In this document: piece by piece, positions 22,840 to 31,215 of the stretch
Position numbering within the stretch: the first letter of the stretch is position 1
Layout: each line of letters starts with the position of its first letter
Assembly (NCBI GenBank): GCA_948543815.1
Contig: CAOVHW010000010.1
Location: forward strand, 1-32,465
Source of the DNA: an uncultured Eubacteriales bacterium
GTDB taxonomy: Bacteria > Bacillota > Clostridia > Lachnospirales > CAMVHY01
Direction of reading: 5' to 3'
DNA: 32,465 bases
Notes under the pieces: model-generated
The model's input: the letters and a program-made list of their open reading frames with translations, nothing else
What the model was told of the DNA's origin: nothing
The model's database searches: none
Translations under genes and position numbers: made by a program

Positions 22840-24687
22840 TTAGGAATTGATAGCATTTTTTAATTTTTCAATAGCGTCATTTATAGAAATTTTTTCAAGC
22901 TGAGCACCAGATGAAGAAAAATGTCCGCCGCCACCCATTCGTTCCATTATTAATTGAACATTTATTTCGCCCAAACTTCGTGCACTTATTATGATTTTAT
23001 TTTCGTATTCGCACAAAACGAATGCAGCAGCGATACCATTTATGTTCAAGAGTTCGTCGGCAGCTTGAGCGGCAATCAATATTGCGTTAGAATTATTTTT
23101 TTCGCATACGCTTATAGCAATATTTTTGTTAAAGATTTGCATATTAGTTATGGTAGCAATTTTTGTTTTGTAGGTTTCAAAATCATCACGGAAAAACATT
23201 TTAACGCAAGTACTATCGGCGCCTTTTCGTCGTAAAAATGCGGCAACTTCATAAGTTCGTGCGCCAGTTTTAAATGTAAAATTTTTTGTATCAATCATAA
23301 TTCCCGCCAAAAGTGCATTTGCTTCTGTCGCCGACAATTTTATATCTTTTATTTGTAGCATTTCCGTTACTAATTCCGCTGTTGATGACGCATATGGTTC
23401 ATAATAATTCATTACGGTATCATCTACGAACTCAACATTTTTTCGATGATGGTCAAAAACGACAACATGATGCGAATTTTCTATAAGCTCAGGAAAATCT
23501 AAAAGCGATGGGCGATGCGTATCGACAATGACAATTAGTGACGAAGCATTTAAAAAGTTTTCGACTTCTTGATTTTTAATGAATACGTCAGTTTTATATT
23601 CAGGAGTTTCAATTATTTTTTCATACATAAGTTTTATGCTTTCGGTAACTTCATTTAAAATTATCCGACATTTTTTACCTTCAGATGTTACAAATTTATA
23701 TATACCAATAGCTGAACCAAGACAATCTGGATCAGAATTTTTATGTCCCATGACAATAACATTTGATGCTTCAGCAATTAATTCTTTAAAAATATAAGTT
23801 TTAACTCTGGCACGAACTTTTGTATTCGTATTGATTTTAGTTTGTTTGTCGCCGAAAAAATAAAATTTGTTAGCATTTTTTATTAAAACTTGGTCGCCAC
23901 CACGGTCAAGTGCTAAATCCAAAGATGCACGTGCGTATTCCATCGATTGATTCAAAGTTTTCCCGCCGATACCGATGCCGATGCTAAGAGTAAGCGGGAA
24001 TTGATTACCCATATCAATTTCGCGGATTTGGTCAAGAATATAAAACTTTTTTTCTTTGAAATAGTCAAGTTTATCTTGCGAAAATATAAAAATATATTTG
24101 TCATGCTCAAATTTTTTTATTATGCCGCCTAAATCCAATGCCATTGCATTTAATTTACGTTCAATAAGTGCGAGAAGTAAAGGCTTTTTGATTTCTTCAG
24201 TAGTTTTTAACGCTTCATCATAATTATCAACCATAATTAATCCAACGGCCGTATTAATAAATTTCGTTACATTTTCTTCATATTTAATTAAGTACAAAAT
24301 TTTGTAAGTACGATCGATTTTTGTCGCGCCAAAATAACCATAATAATAATTATCGTCAAAAATAATTTTTTGTTTTTCTAAATTCGTATCAAATCCGTGA
24401 ATATAATCTGTAATTTTTTTCCCAACTGAAAATTTTTTTATCTCTAACGCTTTCTCATCTGCATAAATTATTTTACTTTCTTCTAAAATTAAATATGGAA
24501 ATGGCATTTCATCCGTTAAATATTTATTATGTTCGAGATCGGATATATGTTGAATGAGGACGAAAATTAATGTTAAAAGCGCAAGATAAATATTACACCA
24601 GCCAACTACTATAAAAATTATTGTGTAAATAAAAATTGATTTTTTGATAGCTGATTTACTTAAAATTTTGTTAAGTGAATTAAACAT
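22840..24687 (-). CDS. gdpP: Cyclic-di-AMP phosphodiesterase GdpP
   Basis: GdpP hydrolyses c-di-AMP to pApA and so tunes potassium and cell-wall homeostasis. The ATG at 24685-24687 is chosen over a GTG four codons earlier that overlaps the ribosome binding site (GGAGGGA); it gives 615 residues. Two N-terminal TMs (about 18-55) are followed by a degenerate PAS-like domain, a degenerate GGDEF domain with SIGIGIGGKTLNQSMEYA, and the DHH/DHHA1 catalytic part with MGHKNSDPDCLGSAIGIY, VIVDTHRPSL, VFDHHRKN and the C-terminal GGGGHFSSSGAQ. The full domain set is present. Start overlaps the MazG-like gene by 8 nt, suggesting translational coupling. Confidence 0.96.
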   Translation of the reverse strand: MFNSLNKILSKSAIKKSIFIYTIIFIVVGWCNIYLALLTLIFVLIQHISDLEHNKYLTDEMPFPYLILEESKIIYADEKALEIKKFSVGKKITDYIHGFDTNLEKQKIIFDDNYYYGYFGATKIDRTYKILYLIKYEENVTKFINTAVGLIMVDNYDEALKTTEEIKKPLLLALIERKLNAMALDLGGIIKKFEHDKYIFIFSQDKLDYFKEKKFYILDQIREIDMGNQFPLTLSIGIGIGGKTLNQSMEYARASLDLALDRGGDQVLIKNANKFYFFGDKQTKINTNTKVRARVKTYIFKELIAEASNVIVMGHKNSDPDCLGSAIGIYKFVTSEGKKCRIILNEVTESIKLMYEKIIETPEYKTDVFIKNQEVENFLNASSLIVIVDTHRPSLLDFPELIENSHHVVVFDHHRKNVEFVDDTVMNYYEPYASSTAELVTEMLQIKDIKLSATEANALLAGIMIDTKNFTFKTGARTYEVAAFLRRKGADSTCVKMFFRDDFETYKTKIATITNMQIFNKNIAISVCEKNNSNAILIAAQAADELLNINGIAAAFVLCEYENKIIISARSLGEINVQLIMERMGGGGHFSSSGAQLEKISINDAIEKLKNAINS

Positions 24688-24985
24688 TATTCCCTCCACT
24701 GCGTGTAAGATGTTTTAACAAATTTACGGACTGGATATATAAAATATTTTGCTTTGCCAAATTTAATTTCAATTTCCCTACTGCTTTTGTATCAATCGTA
24801 TTACTATTAATTCCAAGTTTATCAGCTAAAATATAAGTAAAAATAATAATATCGGCAAAAGTTTGCGCACGATCATTATTTTGTGTCAAAGTTTGCGTAA
24901 ATAAATTTGAAACTGATGCCAATAGTTCACATTTTAATTTCTCAACTAATTTAATATTTTGTGCGATGTCAAAATCATCCGGCAA
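24680..24985 (-). CDS. MazG-like family protein
   Basis: A small all-alpha protein of about 101 residues, similar to the MazG-like proteins often found before gdpP-type genes in Bacillota. Visible stretches are DIAQNIKLVEKLKCELLAS and FADIIIFTYILADKLGIN. Strong MazG pyrophosphohydrolase motifs (EExxE) are not evident, so catalytic activity is doubtful. A TTG at 24983-24985 with AGAGG eight bases upstream is the likeliest start; a GTG at 24992-24994 lies in the ribosome binding site. Its stop overlaps the gdpP start. It lies 15 nt after ychF. Confidence 0.75.
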   Translation of the reverse strand: MPDDFDIAQNIKLVEKLKCELLASVSNLFTQTLTQNNDRAQTFADIIIFTYILADKLGINSNTIDTKAVGKLKLNLAKQNILYIQSVNLLKHLTRSGGNNV

Positions 24986-25000
24986 TGTTTTCACCTCTTT

Positions 25001-26089
25001 TTAAACATTAAATCTAAAAACGATTACATCGCCGTCTTTTACAACATAATCTTTTCCTTCGATACGAACTAATCCATTAGCTTTTGCATTCGTATAAGAT
25101 TTACTTTCCATTAAATCGTCATAAGTTATTACTTCCGCTTTAATAAATCCACGCTCAAAATCTGAATGAATTTTCCCGGCAGCTTGTGGCGCTTTCATTC
25201 CTTTAGTAATTGTCCATGCACGTGTTTCTTTTTCGCCCGCTGTCAAAAAACTTATAAGCCCAAGTAATTCATAACTTGCTTTGATTAATTTATCTAAGCC
25301 GGTTTCGGCAATACCAAGTTCTTCGAGAAATATTTTTTTTTCATCGTCTGAAAGTTCACTAATTTCTTCTTCAATTTTCGCACAAACTGTAAAGACGCGT
25401 GAATTTTCAGCTTCAGAAAATTTCTTAACTTGTTCAACAAAATTATTTTTTCCACTAATTAAATCATTTTCGGAAACATTTGCGGCATACAAAACAGGTT
25501 TAAACGTGAGGAGTTCAAAAGTTTTTACGATTTCTTTTTCTTCATCAGTTAAGTCAACATTTCTTGCACAAATTTCATTATCAAATGCCACTTTTAATTT
25601 TTCTAAAACGTTAACTTCTTTTTGCAATGATTTATCATTTTTTACTAGCTTTTGAACTTTCGTAAGACGTTTTGTAATTATATCCAAGTCAGATAAAATC
25701 AATTCCAAATTAATTGTTTGGATATCGCGTAGTGGATTAATTTCTCCATCAACGTGAATAATATCAGAATCTTGAAAACATCTTACAACATGAATTATTG
25801 CGTCAACTTGCCGAATATGCGATAAAAATTTATTCCCTAATCCTTCACCATTACTTGCACCTTTAACTAATCCGGCAATATCAACAAATTCGATAACGGC
25901 CGGAACAATTTGTTTGCAATTATATAAATCGGCAAGATTTTGTAGGCGATAATCGGGGACATTTACAAATCCTACATTAGGGTCGATAGTACAAAAAGGA
26001 TAGTTAGCTGATTCAATTTGTGCATTAGTTAGCGAATTAAATAATGTACTTTTACCGACATTAGGTAAACCAATAATACCGAGTTTCAT
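25001..26089 (-). CDS. ychF: Redox-regulated ATPase YchF
   Basis: YchF (OLA1 family) is an Obg-related P-loop protein that prefers ATP over GTP and binds ribosomes. The ATG at 26087-26089 is chosen because GAGAGG lies nine bases upstream; an ATG three codons earlier abuts that site. The 362-residue protein has the P loop GLPNVGKS (residues 6-13), DIAGLVKGAS, and the NxxE base-recognition motif in ANVSEND, a coiled middle part, and the C-terminal TGS domain with WTITKGMKAPQAAGKIHSDF. It is the first gene of the ychF, MazG-like, gdpP, glcK operon. Confidence 0.97.
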   Translation of the reverse strand: MKLGIIGLPNVGKSTLFNSLTNAQIESANYPFCTIDPNVGFVNVPDYRLQNLADLYNCKQIVPAVIEFVDIAGLVKGASNGEGLGNKFLSHIRQVDAIIHVVRCFQDSDIIHVDGEINPLRDIQTINLELILSDLDIITKRLTKVQKLVKNDKSLQKEVNVLEKLKVAFDNEICARNVDLTDEEKEIVKTFELLTFKPVLYAANVSENDLISGKNNFVEQVKKFSEAENSRVFTVCAKIEEEISELSDDEKKIFLEELGIAETGLDKLIKASYELLGLISFLTAGEKETRAWTITKGMKAPQAAGKIHSDFERGFIKAEVITYDDLMESKSYTNAKANGLVRIEGKDYVVKDGDVIVFRFNV

Positions 26090-26119
26090 AAAATACATCC
26101 TCTCATATGTAATTTTGTC

Positions 26120-26148
26120 ATTATAAATTAATAGAAGTTAAATATCAA
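26120..26148 (-). promoter_or_regulatory. Sigma-A promoter of the ychF-gdpP-glcK operon
   Basis: On the minus strand TTGATA (26143-26148), a 17-nt spacer and TATAAT (26120-26125) lie 30 nt upstream of ychF. Confidence 0.8.
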
Positions 26149-26183
26149 CGGTATTAATTAAATAACTTGTAGAACATACAGGG

Positions 26184-26323
26184 AAAGTAAAGGTCTTAAA
26201 GAAATAAAACCATTCTTTTTTGCAAAAAAAAGAATCAAAAAAAACTTTATAAAGAACTTCGCATGTGCGAAGTTCTTTTGTTAAGTTCTTTTATTTTACT
26301 TTTCTTTCAAGAAAAGTAAAGGT
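26184..26323. repeat. Cluster of three hairpins flanked by an 11-bp direct repeat
   Basis: AAAGTAAAGGT occurs at 26184-26194 and again at 26313-26323. Between them lie ATTCTTTTTT/AAAAAAGAAT (26212-26235), AAAGAACTTCGCA/TGCGAAGTTCTTT (26251-26278), and a near-perfect palindrome with 12-bp arms (26295-26320). The middle hairpin can act as terminator for ecfA. Together they resemble a small repeat element. No gene fits in this gap (26090-26330). Confidence 0.55.
26244..26278 (-). terminator. Probable terminator of ecfA
   Basis: A 13-bp arm pair (26251-26263 and 26266-26278) followed on the minus strand by TATAAAGTTTTTTTT. It lies about 50 nt after the ecfA stop. Confidence 0.7.
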
Positions 26324-26330
26324 TTTAACG

Positions 26331-27131
26331 TTATTTAACTATAATTAAATTTGCGAGAGTATCTGCAAGTTTTTGAAGTGATAAAGTTTTCTCAATTTCT
26401 ATTCCATATTTCTTAAGCTCATTAATAAATTTAATAGTAAATGGGAAATCATACATTGTTGTATTTTCATTACAAAAAATATTTTGTGGAGTATCATCAA
26501 AAATAATTTTACCTTTACTTAAAACAATAAGGCGATCAAATTTCGTAGCTTCTTCTACATCATGCGTAATAAATAAAATTGTTTTACCGTAATTTTTATT
26601 GAGTTTAATTACCTCATTTAAAAATTCATCTTTACTATCAATCATTGACGTAGATTCATCAAAGATAATATAATCGGGATTAATTGCTAAGATACCGGCA
26701 ACGGCAATTTTTTGTTTTTGTCCACCGGATAACATATCAATTGAAGAATTTTTATATTGTTCCATCCCAACAATTTTAAGTGCATTTTCAACACGTATTT
26801 CTATATCATCGAGATTTAAATTTTGTGGACCGAAAGCAATTTCTTCATCAACTATTGAAGAAACAATTTGGTTATCAGGATTTTGGAAGACCATTCCGAC
26901 TTTCGCACGGATTTTAAAAATATTTTTGCTATCATCATAATTTAAATTATCAGTAATAATTAGTCCAGATTTTTTTTTCAGTAAGCAATTTAATAATTGA
27001 GCGAGAGTAGATTTCCCAGAGCCATTTACTCCCATAATTGCAATCAGTTCACCATTTTTTATTTGGAGATTTATATCGTGTAAGATATTTTTATCATTGT
27101 AATCGAAATACATATTTTTAATATCAATCAT
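26331..27131 (-). CDS. ecfA: Energy-coupling factor (ECF) transporter ATPase
   Basis: An ABC ATPase of the EcfA/CbiO type (266 residues) that powers vitamin or metal uptake with EcfT and an S component. The Walker A is GVNGSGKST (about 34-42), the Q-loop VFQNPDNQIVSSIVDEEIAFG is typical of EcfA1, the ABC signature is LSGGQKQK, Walker B is YIIFDESTSMID, and the switch His is in ITHDVEEA. ATG start with GTAGGTGA upstream. No second ATPase, EcfT or S component lies beside it, so partners must be encoded elsewhere. It is divergent from the amylase gene. Confidence 0.93.
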   Translation of the reverse strand: MIDIKNMYFDYNDKNILHDINLQIKNGELIAIMGVNGSGKSTLAQLLNCLLKKKSGLIITDNLNYDDSKNIFKIRAKVGMVFQNPDNQIVSSIVDEEIAFGPQNLNLDDIEIRVENALKIVGMEQYKNSSIDMLSGGQKQKIAVAGILAINPDYIIFDESTSMIDSKDEFLNEVIKLNKNYGKTILFITHDVEEATKFDRLIVLSKGKIIFDDTPQNIFCNENTTMYDFPFTIKFINELKKYGIEIEKTLSLQKLADTLANLIIVK

Positions 27132-27149
27132 TTTTATTCACCTACATAG

Positions 27150-27178
27150 AAAATAAAATTTTTAACTGGTAAAATCAA
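27150..27178 (-). promoter_or_regulatory. Candidate promoter of ecfA
   Basis: On the minus strand TTGATT (27173-27178), a 17-nt spacer and TATTTT (27150-27155) lie 18 nt upstream of the ecfA start. The promoter of the divergent amylase gene must overlap this stretch, but I cannot fix it. Confidence 0.45.
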
Positions 27179-27207
27179 TAGGTTAAATAAATTAGGAGTT
27201 GAGGATT

Positions 27208-29286
27208 ATGAGTAATACTGAGAAATTATTTTCATATTCTTTTACGAATAAAGATTATCTAAATATCGAAGCAATATTTAGTGATGAGACACAAAATTTT
27301 GTCTCACCTATTAATATTAATTTTAACCAACCTTTTGAAATTATGATACGAACGGCTAAAAATAATATCGATAAAATTTTCTTATGCTCTAATAATAATC
27401 GATTCCTAATGTATAAAAAATTTAGTGACGAAATTTTTGATTACTTTTGTGTAAAAATTAATGGCTCCCAATATCGTTTTGAATATTATTTTGAACTGCA
27501 TCGTGAAAATAAAATCTATTTCTATAATAAACGTGGCCTCTATGATATCTTAAATCCTGAATATAATTTCGCCGTTATCCCCGGTTTTATTACTCCCGAT
27601 TGGATTAAGGGCGCCGTTATGTATCAAATTTATGTCGATAGATTTTATAATGGCGATGAAAAAAATGATGTTGTCGATAACGAATATATTTATTTAGGTA
27701 AGGCTGCAAAAAAAATTACGTCATGGAATACTCCAGTTTCTACTGATGATGTTTGTAATTTTTATGGCGGTGATTTACAAGGTATTATTGACAAATTAGA
27801 TTACTTAGAAGATTTAGGAGTAGAAGTTATTTATTTAAATCCAATTTTTGTTTCACCGAGCAATCATAAATATGATATACAAGATTATGATTACGTTGAC
27901 CCACATTATGGAAAAATAGTTGAAGATAGCGGGGAAGCTTTAAGCTTAAATAATTTTAGTAATAAATTTGCGTCAAAATATATTTGCAGAACAACTAATA
28001 AAAAAAATCTTGAGGCATCAAATCTTTTATTCATTAATTTAGTTTCACTAGCACATGCACGCGGTATAAAAATTATTTTGGACGGCGTTTTTAATCATTG
28101 TGGCGCATTTAATAAATGGATGGATAAAGAAAATTTTTACTACGCTAATGGTTATCCGGTTGGCGCATATCGTGATGAAAAAAGTTTGTATCATAATTAT
28201 TTTAGTTGGTACGATAAAAATTGGCCCAATAATGATTGTTATGAGAGTTGGTGGGGCTTCGATAATCATCCTAAATTAAATTATGAGAATTCCCCGCAAC
28301 TTTTTGATTATATTATTAATCTCGCGGCAAAATGGGTTAGTCCTCCATTTAATGCTGATGGTTGGAGAATTGATGTAGCGGCTGACGTCGGTAAAAGTCA
28401 AAATTTTAACCATGAATTCTGGAGAAAATTTCGTAGCTCTGTTAAAAATGCTAATCCTAATGCGGTTATTATTGCTGAACATTATGGTAACCCTAAAAGT
28501 TGGCTAATAGGTGACCAATGGGATTCCGTAATGAATTATGATGCTTTTATGGAACCATTAACTTGGTTCCTAACCGGTATGGAAAAACATAGTGAAGATT
28601 TTAAGCCGAATAAATTATGTAACGCAATGGATTTTGAAAACTCAATGCGTTATTTTATGGCGCAATTTAATTTCCACTCACTTTATTGTGCAATGAATGA
28701 GTTATCAAATCATGACCATTCTCGTTTCTTAACTCGTACTAATAAAATAGTTGGACGACTTGGTCAAAAAAATTCTAATGATGCCGATAAAAATATTGAT
28801 AAAAATATAATGATGGAAGCAGTAGTTTTTCAAATGACATGGCCTGGATGCCCAACTATTTATTATGGAGATGAAGTTGGATTAACAGGTTGGTCGGATC
28901 CTGATAATCGTCGTCCTTTCCCATGGCATAATCAAGATAAAATTTTACTTGCATTGCATAAATTTTTAGTAAGTCTTCATAGGAATAGTGAAACTTTAAA
29001 GCTTGGCTCACTTGAGTATCTACATTTGAATTACGGAATAATTTCATTTGGGCGATGGCTCGGTAATGAAAAATTTATTATCGCGTTAAATAATAACGAT
29101 ACGGAAAAAGAAATAGAGATACCGGTTTGGAAAGCAAATGTAAAACCTAGTGAGAAACTTATTCAAATTCTTCTTACATCGCAAAATAATTTTGATACCT
29201 CAAAAAAAATTTATGAAATTACAGATGGCAATCTTCATTTGATTTTAAAAAGTAAAAGTGCAATTATTTTGAAATCAATTAATTGA
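27208..29286 (+). CDS. GH13 alpha-amylase family enzyme (neopullulanase/maltodextrin-glucanotransferase type)
   Basis: A 692-residue cytoplasmic glycoside hydrolase, without a signal peptide, probably acting on imported or stored maltodextrin or glycogen. The ATG at 27208-27210 is chosen over a TTG three codons upstream that lies in the GGAGTTGAGG ribosome binding site. An N-terminal beta domain (about 1-130) precedes the catalytic barrel, with the four GH13 regions DGVFNHCG, GWRIDVAAD (nucleophile Asp), VIIAEHYG (acid/base Glu) and LSNHDHSRF (transition-state Asp). The domain also has CPTIYYGDEVGLTG near the end of the barrel. A C-terminal beta domain ends the protein. The exact specificity among neopullulanase, cyclomaltodextrinase and maltogenic amylase is not determined. 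Monocistronic in appearance, although no terminator follows its stop. Confidence 0.92.
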   Translation: MSNTEKLFSYSFTNKDYLNIEAIFSDETQNFVSPININFNQPFEIMIRTAKNNIDKIFLCSNNNRFLMYKKFSDEIFDYFCVKINGSQYRFEYYFELHRENKIYFYNKRGLYDILNPEYNFAVIPGFITPDWIKGAVMYQIYVDRFYNGDEKNDVVDNEYIYLGKAAKKITSWNTPVSTDDVCNFYGGDLQGIIDKLDYLEDLGVEVIYLNPIFVSPSNHKYDIQDYDYVDPHYGKIVEDSGEALSLNNFSNKFASKYICRTTNKKNLEASNLLFINLVSLAHARGIKIILDGVFNHCGAFNKWMDKENFYYANGYPVGAYRDEKSLYHNYFSWYDKNWPNNDCYESWWGFDNHPKLNYENSPQLFDYIINLAAKWVSPPFNADGWRIDVAADVGKSQNFNHEFWRKFRSSVKNANPNAVIIAEHYGNPKSWLIGDQWDSVMNYDAFMEPLTWFLTGMEKHSEDFKPNKLCNAMDFENSMRYFMAQFNFHSLYCAMNELSNHDHSRFLTRTNKIVGRLGQKNSNDADKNIDKNIMMEAVVFQMTWPGCPTIYYGDEVGLTGWSDPDNRRPFPWHNQDKILLALHKFLVSLHRNSETLKLGSLEYLHLNYGIISFGRWLGNEKFIIALNNNDTEKEIEIPVWKANVKPSEKLIQILLTSQNNFDTSKKIYEITDGNLHLILKSKSAIILKSIN

Positions 29287-29288
29287 TT

Positions 29289-29317
29289 TTGATAAATTAC
29301 AAAAAATGTTGTAAAAT
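29289..29317 (+). promoter_or_regulatory. Sigma-A promoter of the 29353-31023 gene
   Basis: TTGATA (29289-29294), a 17-nt spacer and TAAAAT (29312-29317) lie 35 nt upstream of the GTG start, directly behind the amylase stop codon. Confidence 0.7.
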
Positions 29318-29352
29318 AAAATTATGATAAAAAAATTGGGGGGGCATGGAAA

Positions 29353-31023
29353 GTGGAACTGCCAAAAACTTTTGACCAGTTTATGGAGAAGTTCGGTGGT
29401 AAAGAAGCAAAGTATTTTTATAATAATTATAATTTATCTAATAAATTTTACCTTTATTTAAGAAAAAACTTTGAAAATTTGCTGGAAGAAGAAAAATTAA
29501 GATTTACGGTTGAACAAGCAGAAAAAATTAAAAATGATGAATTTATTGTGAAAAATTTTCATTTTATAACATTTTCTGAAGTGAATTTTAACCGTACAAA
29601 TGCAAATGAAAATTTAAGTAGATTAGCTAATAATTTACCTTGTATAGCACTTTCTGAACTGAAATTTAACCGTACAAATGCAAATTTAATACGTCTTTGT
29701 GAGCCAAACTGTTATTTAAATGAGTTTTTTATAAGTTATTTTAAAAATTCAAATCATGACTCGGTTTTAAGTGAATTTATGTTTGAATATGTATGCCTCG
29801 GTTTTAATGAAGAAAAGATAGAACTTATGATTAAATATAAGGATTTTTTTCCTTTTGATGTAAATGATTTTTTAAAGCGAAGGTATAATGATTTTAAATG
29901 TAAAGATTTTTTTTGGGCGATTCAACAAAACCCTAAGGATGTTTTTGATTATTTGGGAGAAAAGAATAAAAAGCTTACTAGTTATCCTACCTATTCCAAT
30001 GGATTGATGCGTTATCTTTATATTCATATGAAACCTGAGGAACAAACTCCTGAAAGATTTGGACTTTTTAATGATATTGATAATGAGCACTTGATTTTAT
30101 CATATCTTAATTTTCGTATTTCGATAAATTTTACAGAAGAACATCTTGCTTTAGTAAAGTCTGATTATTATCGATACTACTTAGAAATAAGACTGAAAAA
30201 AACAAATGATCAAACAAATCTTGTGGAAAGTGGGGAAGAAAATAATGACAGGAAAAAAGTTCAGGTAAAACAAAATTTATCTTCTGAAAAACAAAATAAT
30301 CAAACAAATCTTGTGGGAAATGCGAAAAAAAATAATGACGATAAAAAGTTTGAGATAACAGAAAATTTAGTTTTTGAACAAAAAGAGGTAGAACAAAATT
30401 TATCTTCTGAAGAACAAAATAATCAAACAAATCTTGTGGGAAATGCGAAAAAAGACAATGACGAGAAAAAGTTTGAGATAACAGAAAATTTAGTTTTTGA
30501 ACAAAAAGAGGTAGAACAAAATTTATCTTCTGAAGAACAAAATAATCAAACAAATCTTGTGGGAAATGCGAAAAAAGACAATGACGAGAAAAAGTTTGAG
30601 ATAAAAGAAAATTTAGTTTTCGAACAAAAACATAATATTTCAAATTTTAAAGGAGAAAGAGGCAAAGAAAACAAATCTAATAAAATTTGTGAAGGAATAG
30701 GATTATTTTTTGCAAGCTTGGTTTCACTTGTAAGTGTATTTGGAATAGTTATTGGTGCAACAGCAGCAGTTGGTTTGTTGGCATTAGCATTTACTCCGTG
30801 GATTCTTATTGGTATTGGTGTGCCAGTTTTAGCAAGTGGTGGATATTTTTTTAGTAAATCGATAAAAAATTTACGAAATTTAAATTCAATCTCAGAGTCA
30901 AATCAATCGCTTAAAGAAGAAACGAATGATACTTCTATTTTTTATAATGATGAAAATGAAAAAAGTGATTTTGGAAAACCTGGAAATGTTGAAAAAAATT
31001 TAAGTAGTAAAATTAAAGAATAG
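29353..31023 (+). CDS. Unrecognised protein with 41-residue tandem repeats and a C-terminal hydrophobic hairpin
   Basis: I do not recognise this 556-residue protein. GTG start; upstream is a G-rich GGGGGGG and GGAAA, an unusual ribosome binding site. Residues 70-115 hold a 26-residue imperfect duplication (FNRTNAN twice). Residues about 285-430 are three units of 41 residues (NNQTNLVGNAKK, KKFEITENLVFEQK, VEQNLSSEEQ), preceded by a shortened unit of 30 residues. They are Asn, Gln, Glu and Lys rich, likely disordered or coiled. Residues about 447-503 form one two-lobed hydrophobic stretch (GIVIGATAAVGLLALAF, WILIGIGVPVLASGG), probably a TM hairpin, followed by a polar tail. No signal peptide. 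Same architecture as the genes at 212 and 31216. Confidence 0.8.
   Translation: MELPKTFDQFMEKFGGKEAKYFYNNYNLSNKFYLYLRKNFENLLEEEKLRFTVEQAEKIKNDEFIVKNFHFITFSEVNFNRTNANENLSRLANNLPCIALSELKFNRTNANLIRLCEPNCYLNEFFISYFKNSNHDSVLSEFMFEYVCLGFNEEKIELMIKYKDFFPFDVNDFLKRRYNDFKCKDFFWAIQQNPKDVFDYLGEKNKKLTSYPTYSNGLMRYLYIHMKPEEQTPERFGLFNDIDNEHLILSYLNFRISINFTEEHLALVKSDYYRYYLEIRLKKTNDQTNLVESGEENNDRKKVQVKQNLSSEKQNNQTNLVGNAKKNNDDKKFEITENLVFEQKEVEQNLSSEEQNNQTNLVGNAKKDNDEKKFEITENLVFEQKEVEQNLSSEEQNNQTNLVGNAKKDNDEKKFEIKENLVFEQKHNISNFKGERGKENKSNKICEGIGLFFASLVSLVSVFGIVIGATAAVGLLALAFTPWILIGIGVPVLASGGYFFSKSIKNLRNLNSISESNQSLKEETNDTSIFYNDENEKSDFGKPGNVEKNLSSKIKE
30205..30630 (+). repeat. Tandem array of 123-bp coding repeats
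   Basis: Units start at 30295, 30418 and 30541, exactly 123 bp apart and nearly identical, so recent expansion is likely. A shorter unit of 90 bp starts at 30205 and lacks the part coding ITENLVFEQKE. The last unit degenerates after about 30630. The period is a multiple of three, so gain or loss of a unit keeps the frame. Confidence 0.95.
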
Positions 31024-31057
31024 AAAGAAAATATATAATAAAATCTTATTTAAAAAG

Positions 31058-31083
31058 CAGACAAATAAATGTCTGTTTTTTTG
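31058..31083 (+). terminator. Terminator after the 29353-31023 gene
   Basis: CAGACA (31058-31063) and TGTCTG (31070-31075) pair around a 6-nt loop, followed by TTTTTTTT; flanking A and T bases extend the stem. Confidence 0.8.
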
Positions 31084-31152
31084 TGTAAAAATTATTTTAT
31101 AAAAAGTTAAGGTAATAGAAATTAATTTAGCGGAAAAAATATTTTAATATGA

Positions 31153-31181
31153 TTGTAATTATGTCAAATGTATGTTAAACT
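31153..31181 (+). promoter_or_regulatory. Sigma-A promoter of the 31216-32412 gene
   Basis: TTGTAA (31153-31158), a 17-nt spacer and TAAACT (31176-31181), with TG upstream of the -10. It overlaps the ATG at 31168, which therefore cannot be the start, and supports the GTG at 31216. Confidence 0.65.
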
Positions 31182-31215
31182 AAATAATAAATTCTATAAA
31201 AAGAAGGTGAAAGAT

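Noticed and set aside
30205..30630. Repeat array considered as CRISPR
   Set aside because: The 123-bp units are contiguous, in frame with a gene and without spacers.
30131..30643. 170-codon minus-strand frame with repeated Phe/Leu-rich segments
   Set aside because: It is the antisense of the 123-bp coding repeats; the repeat in the product only reflects the plus-strand array.
31168..31215. ATG at 31168 as start of the last gene
   Set aside because: No ribosome binding site and it lies within the promoter; the GTG at 31216 has both a good site and a proper leader.
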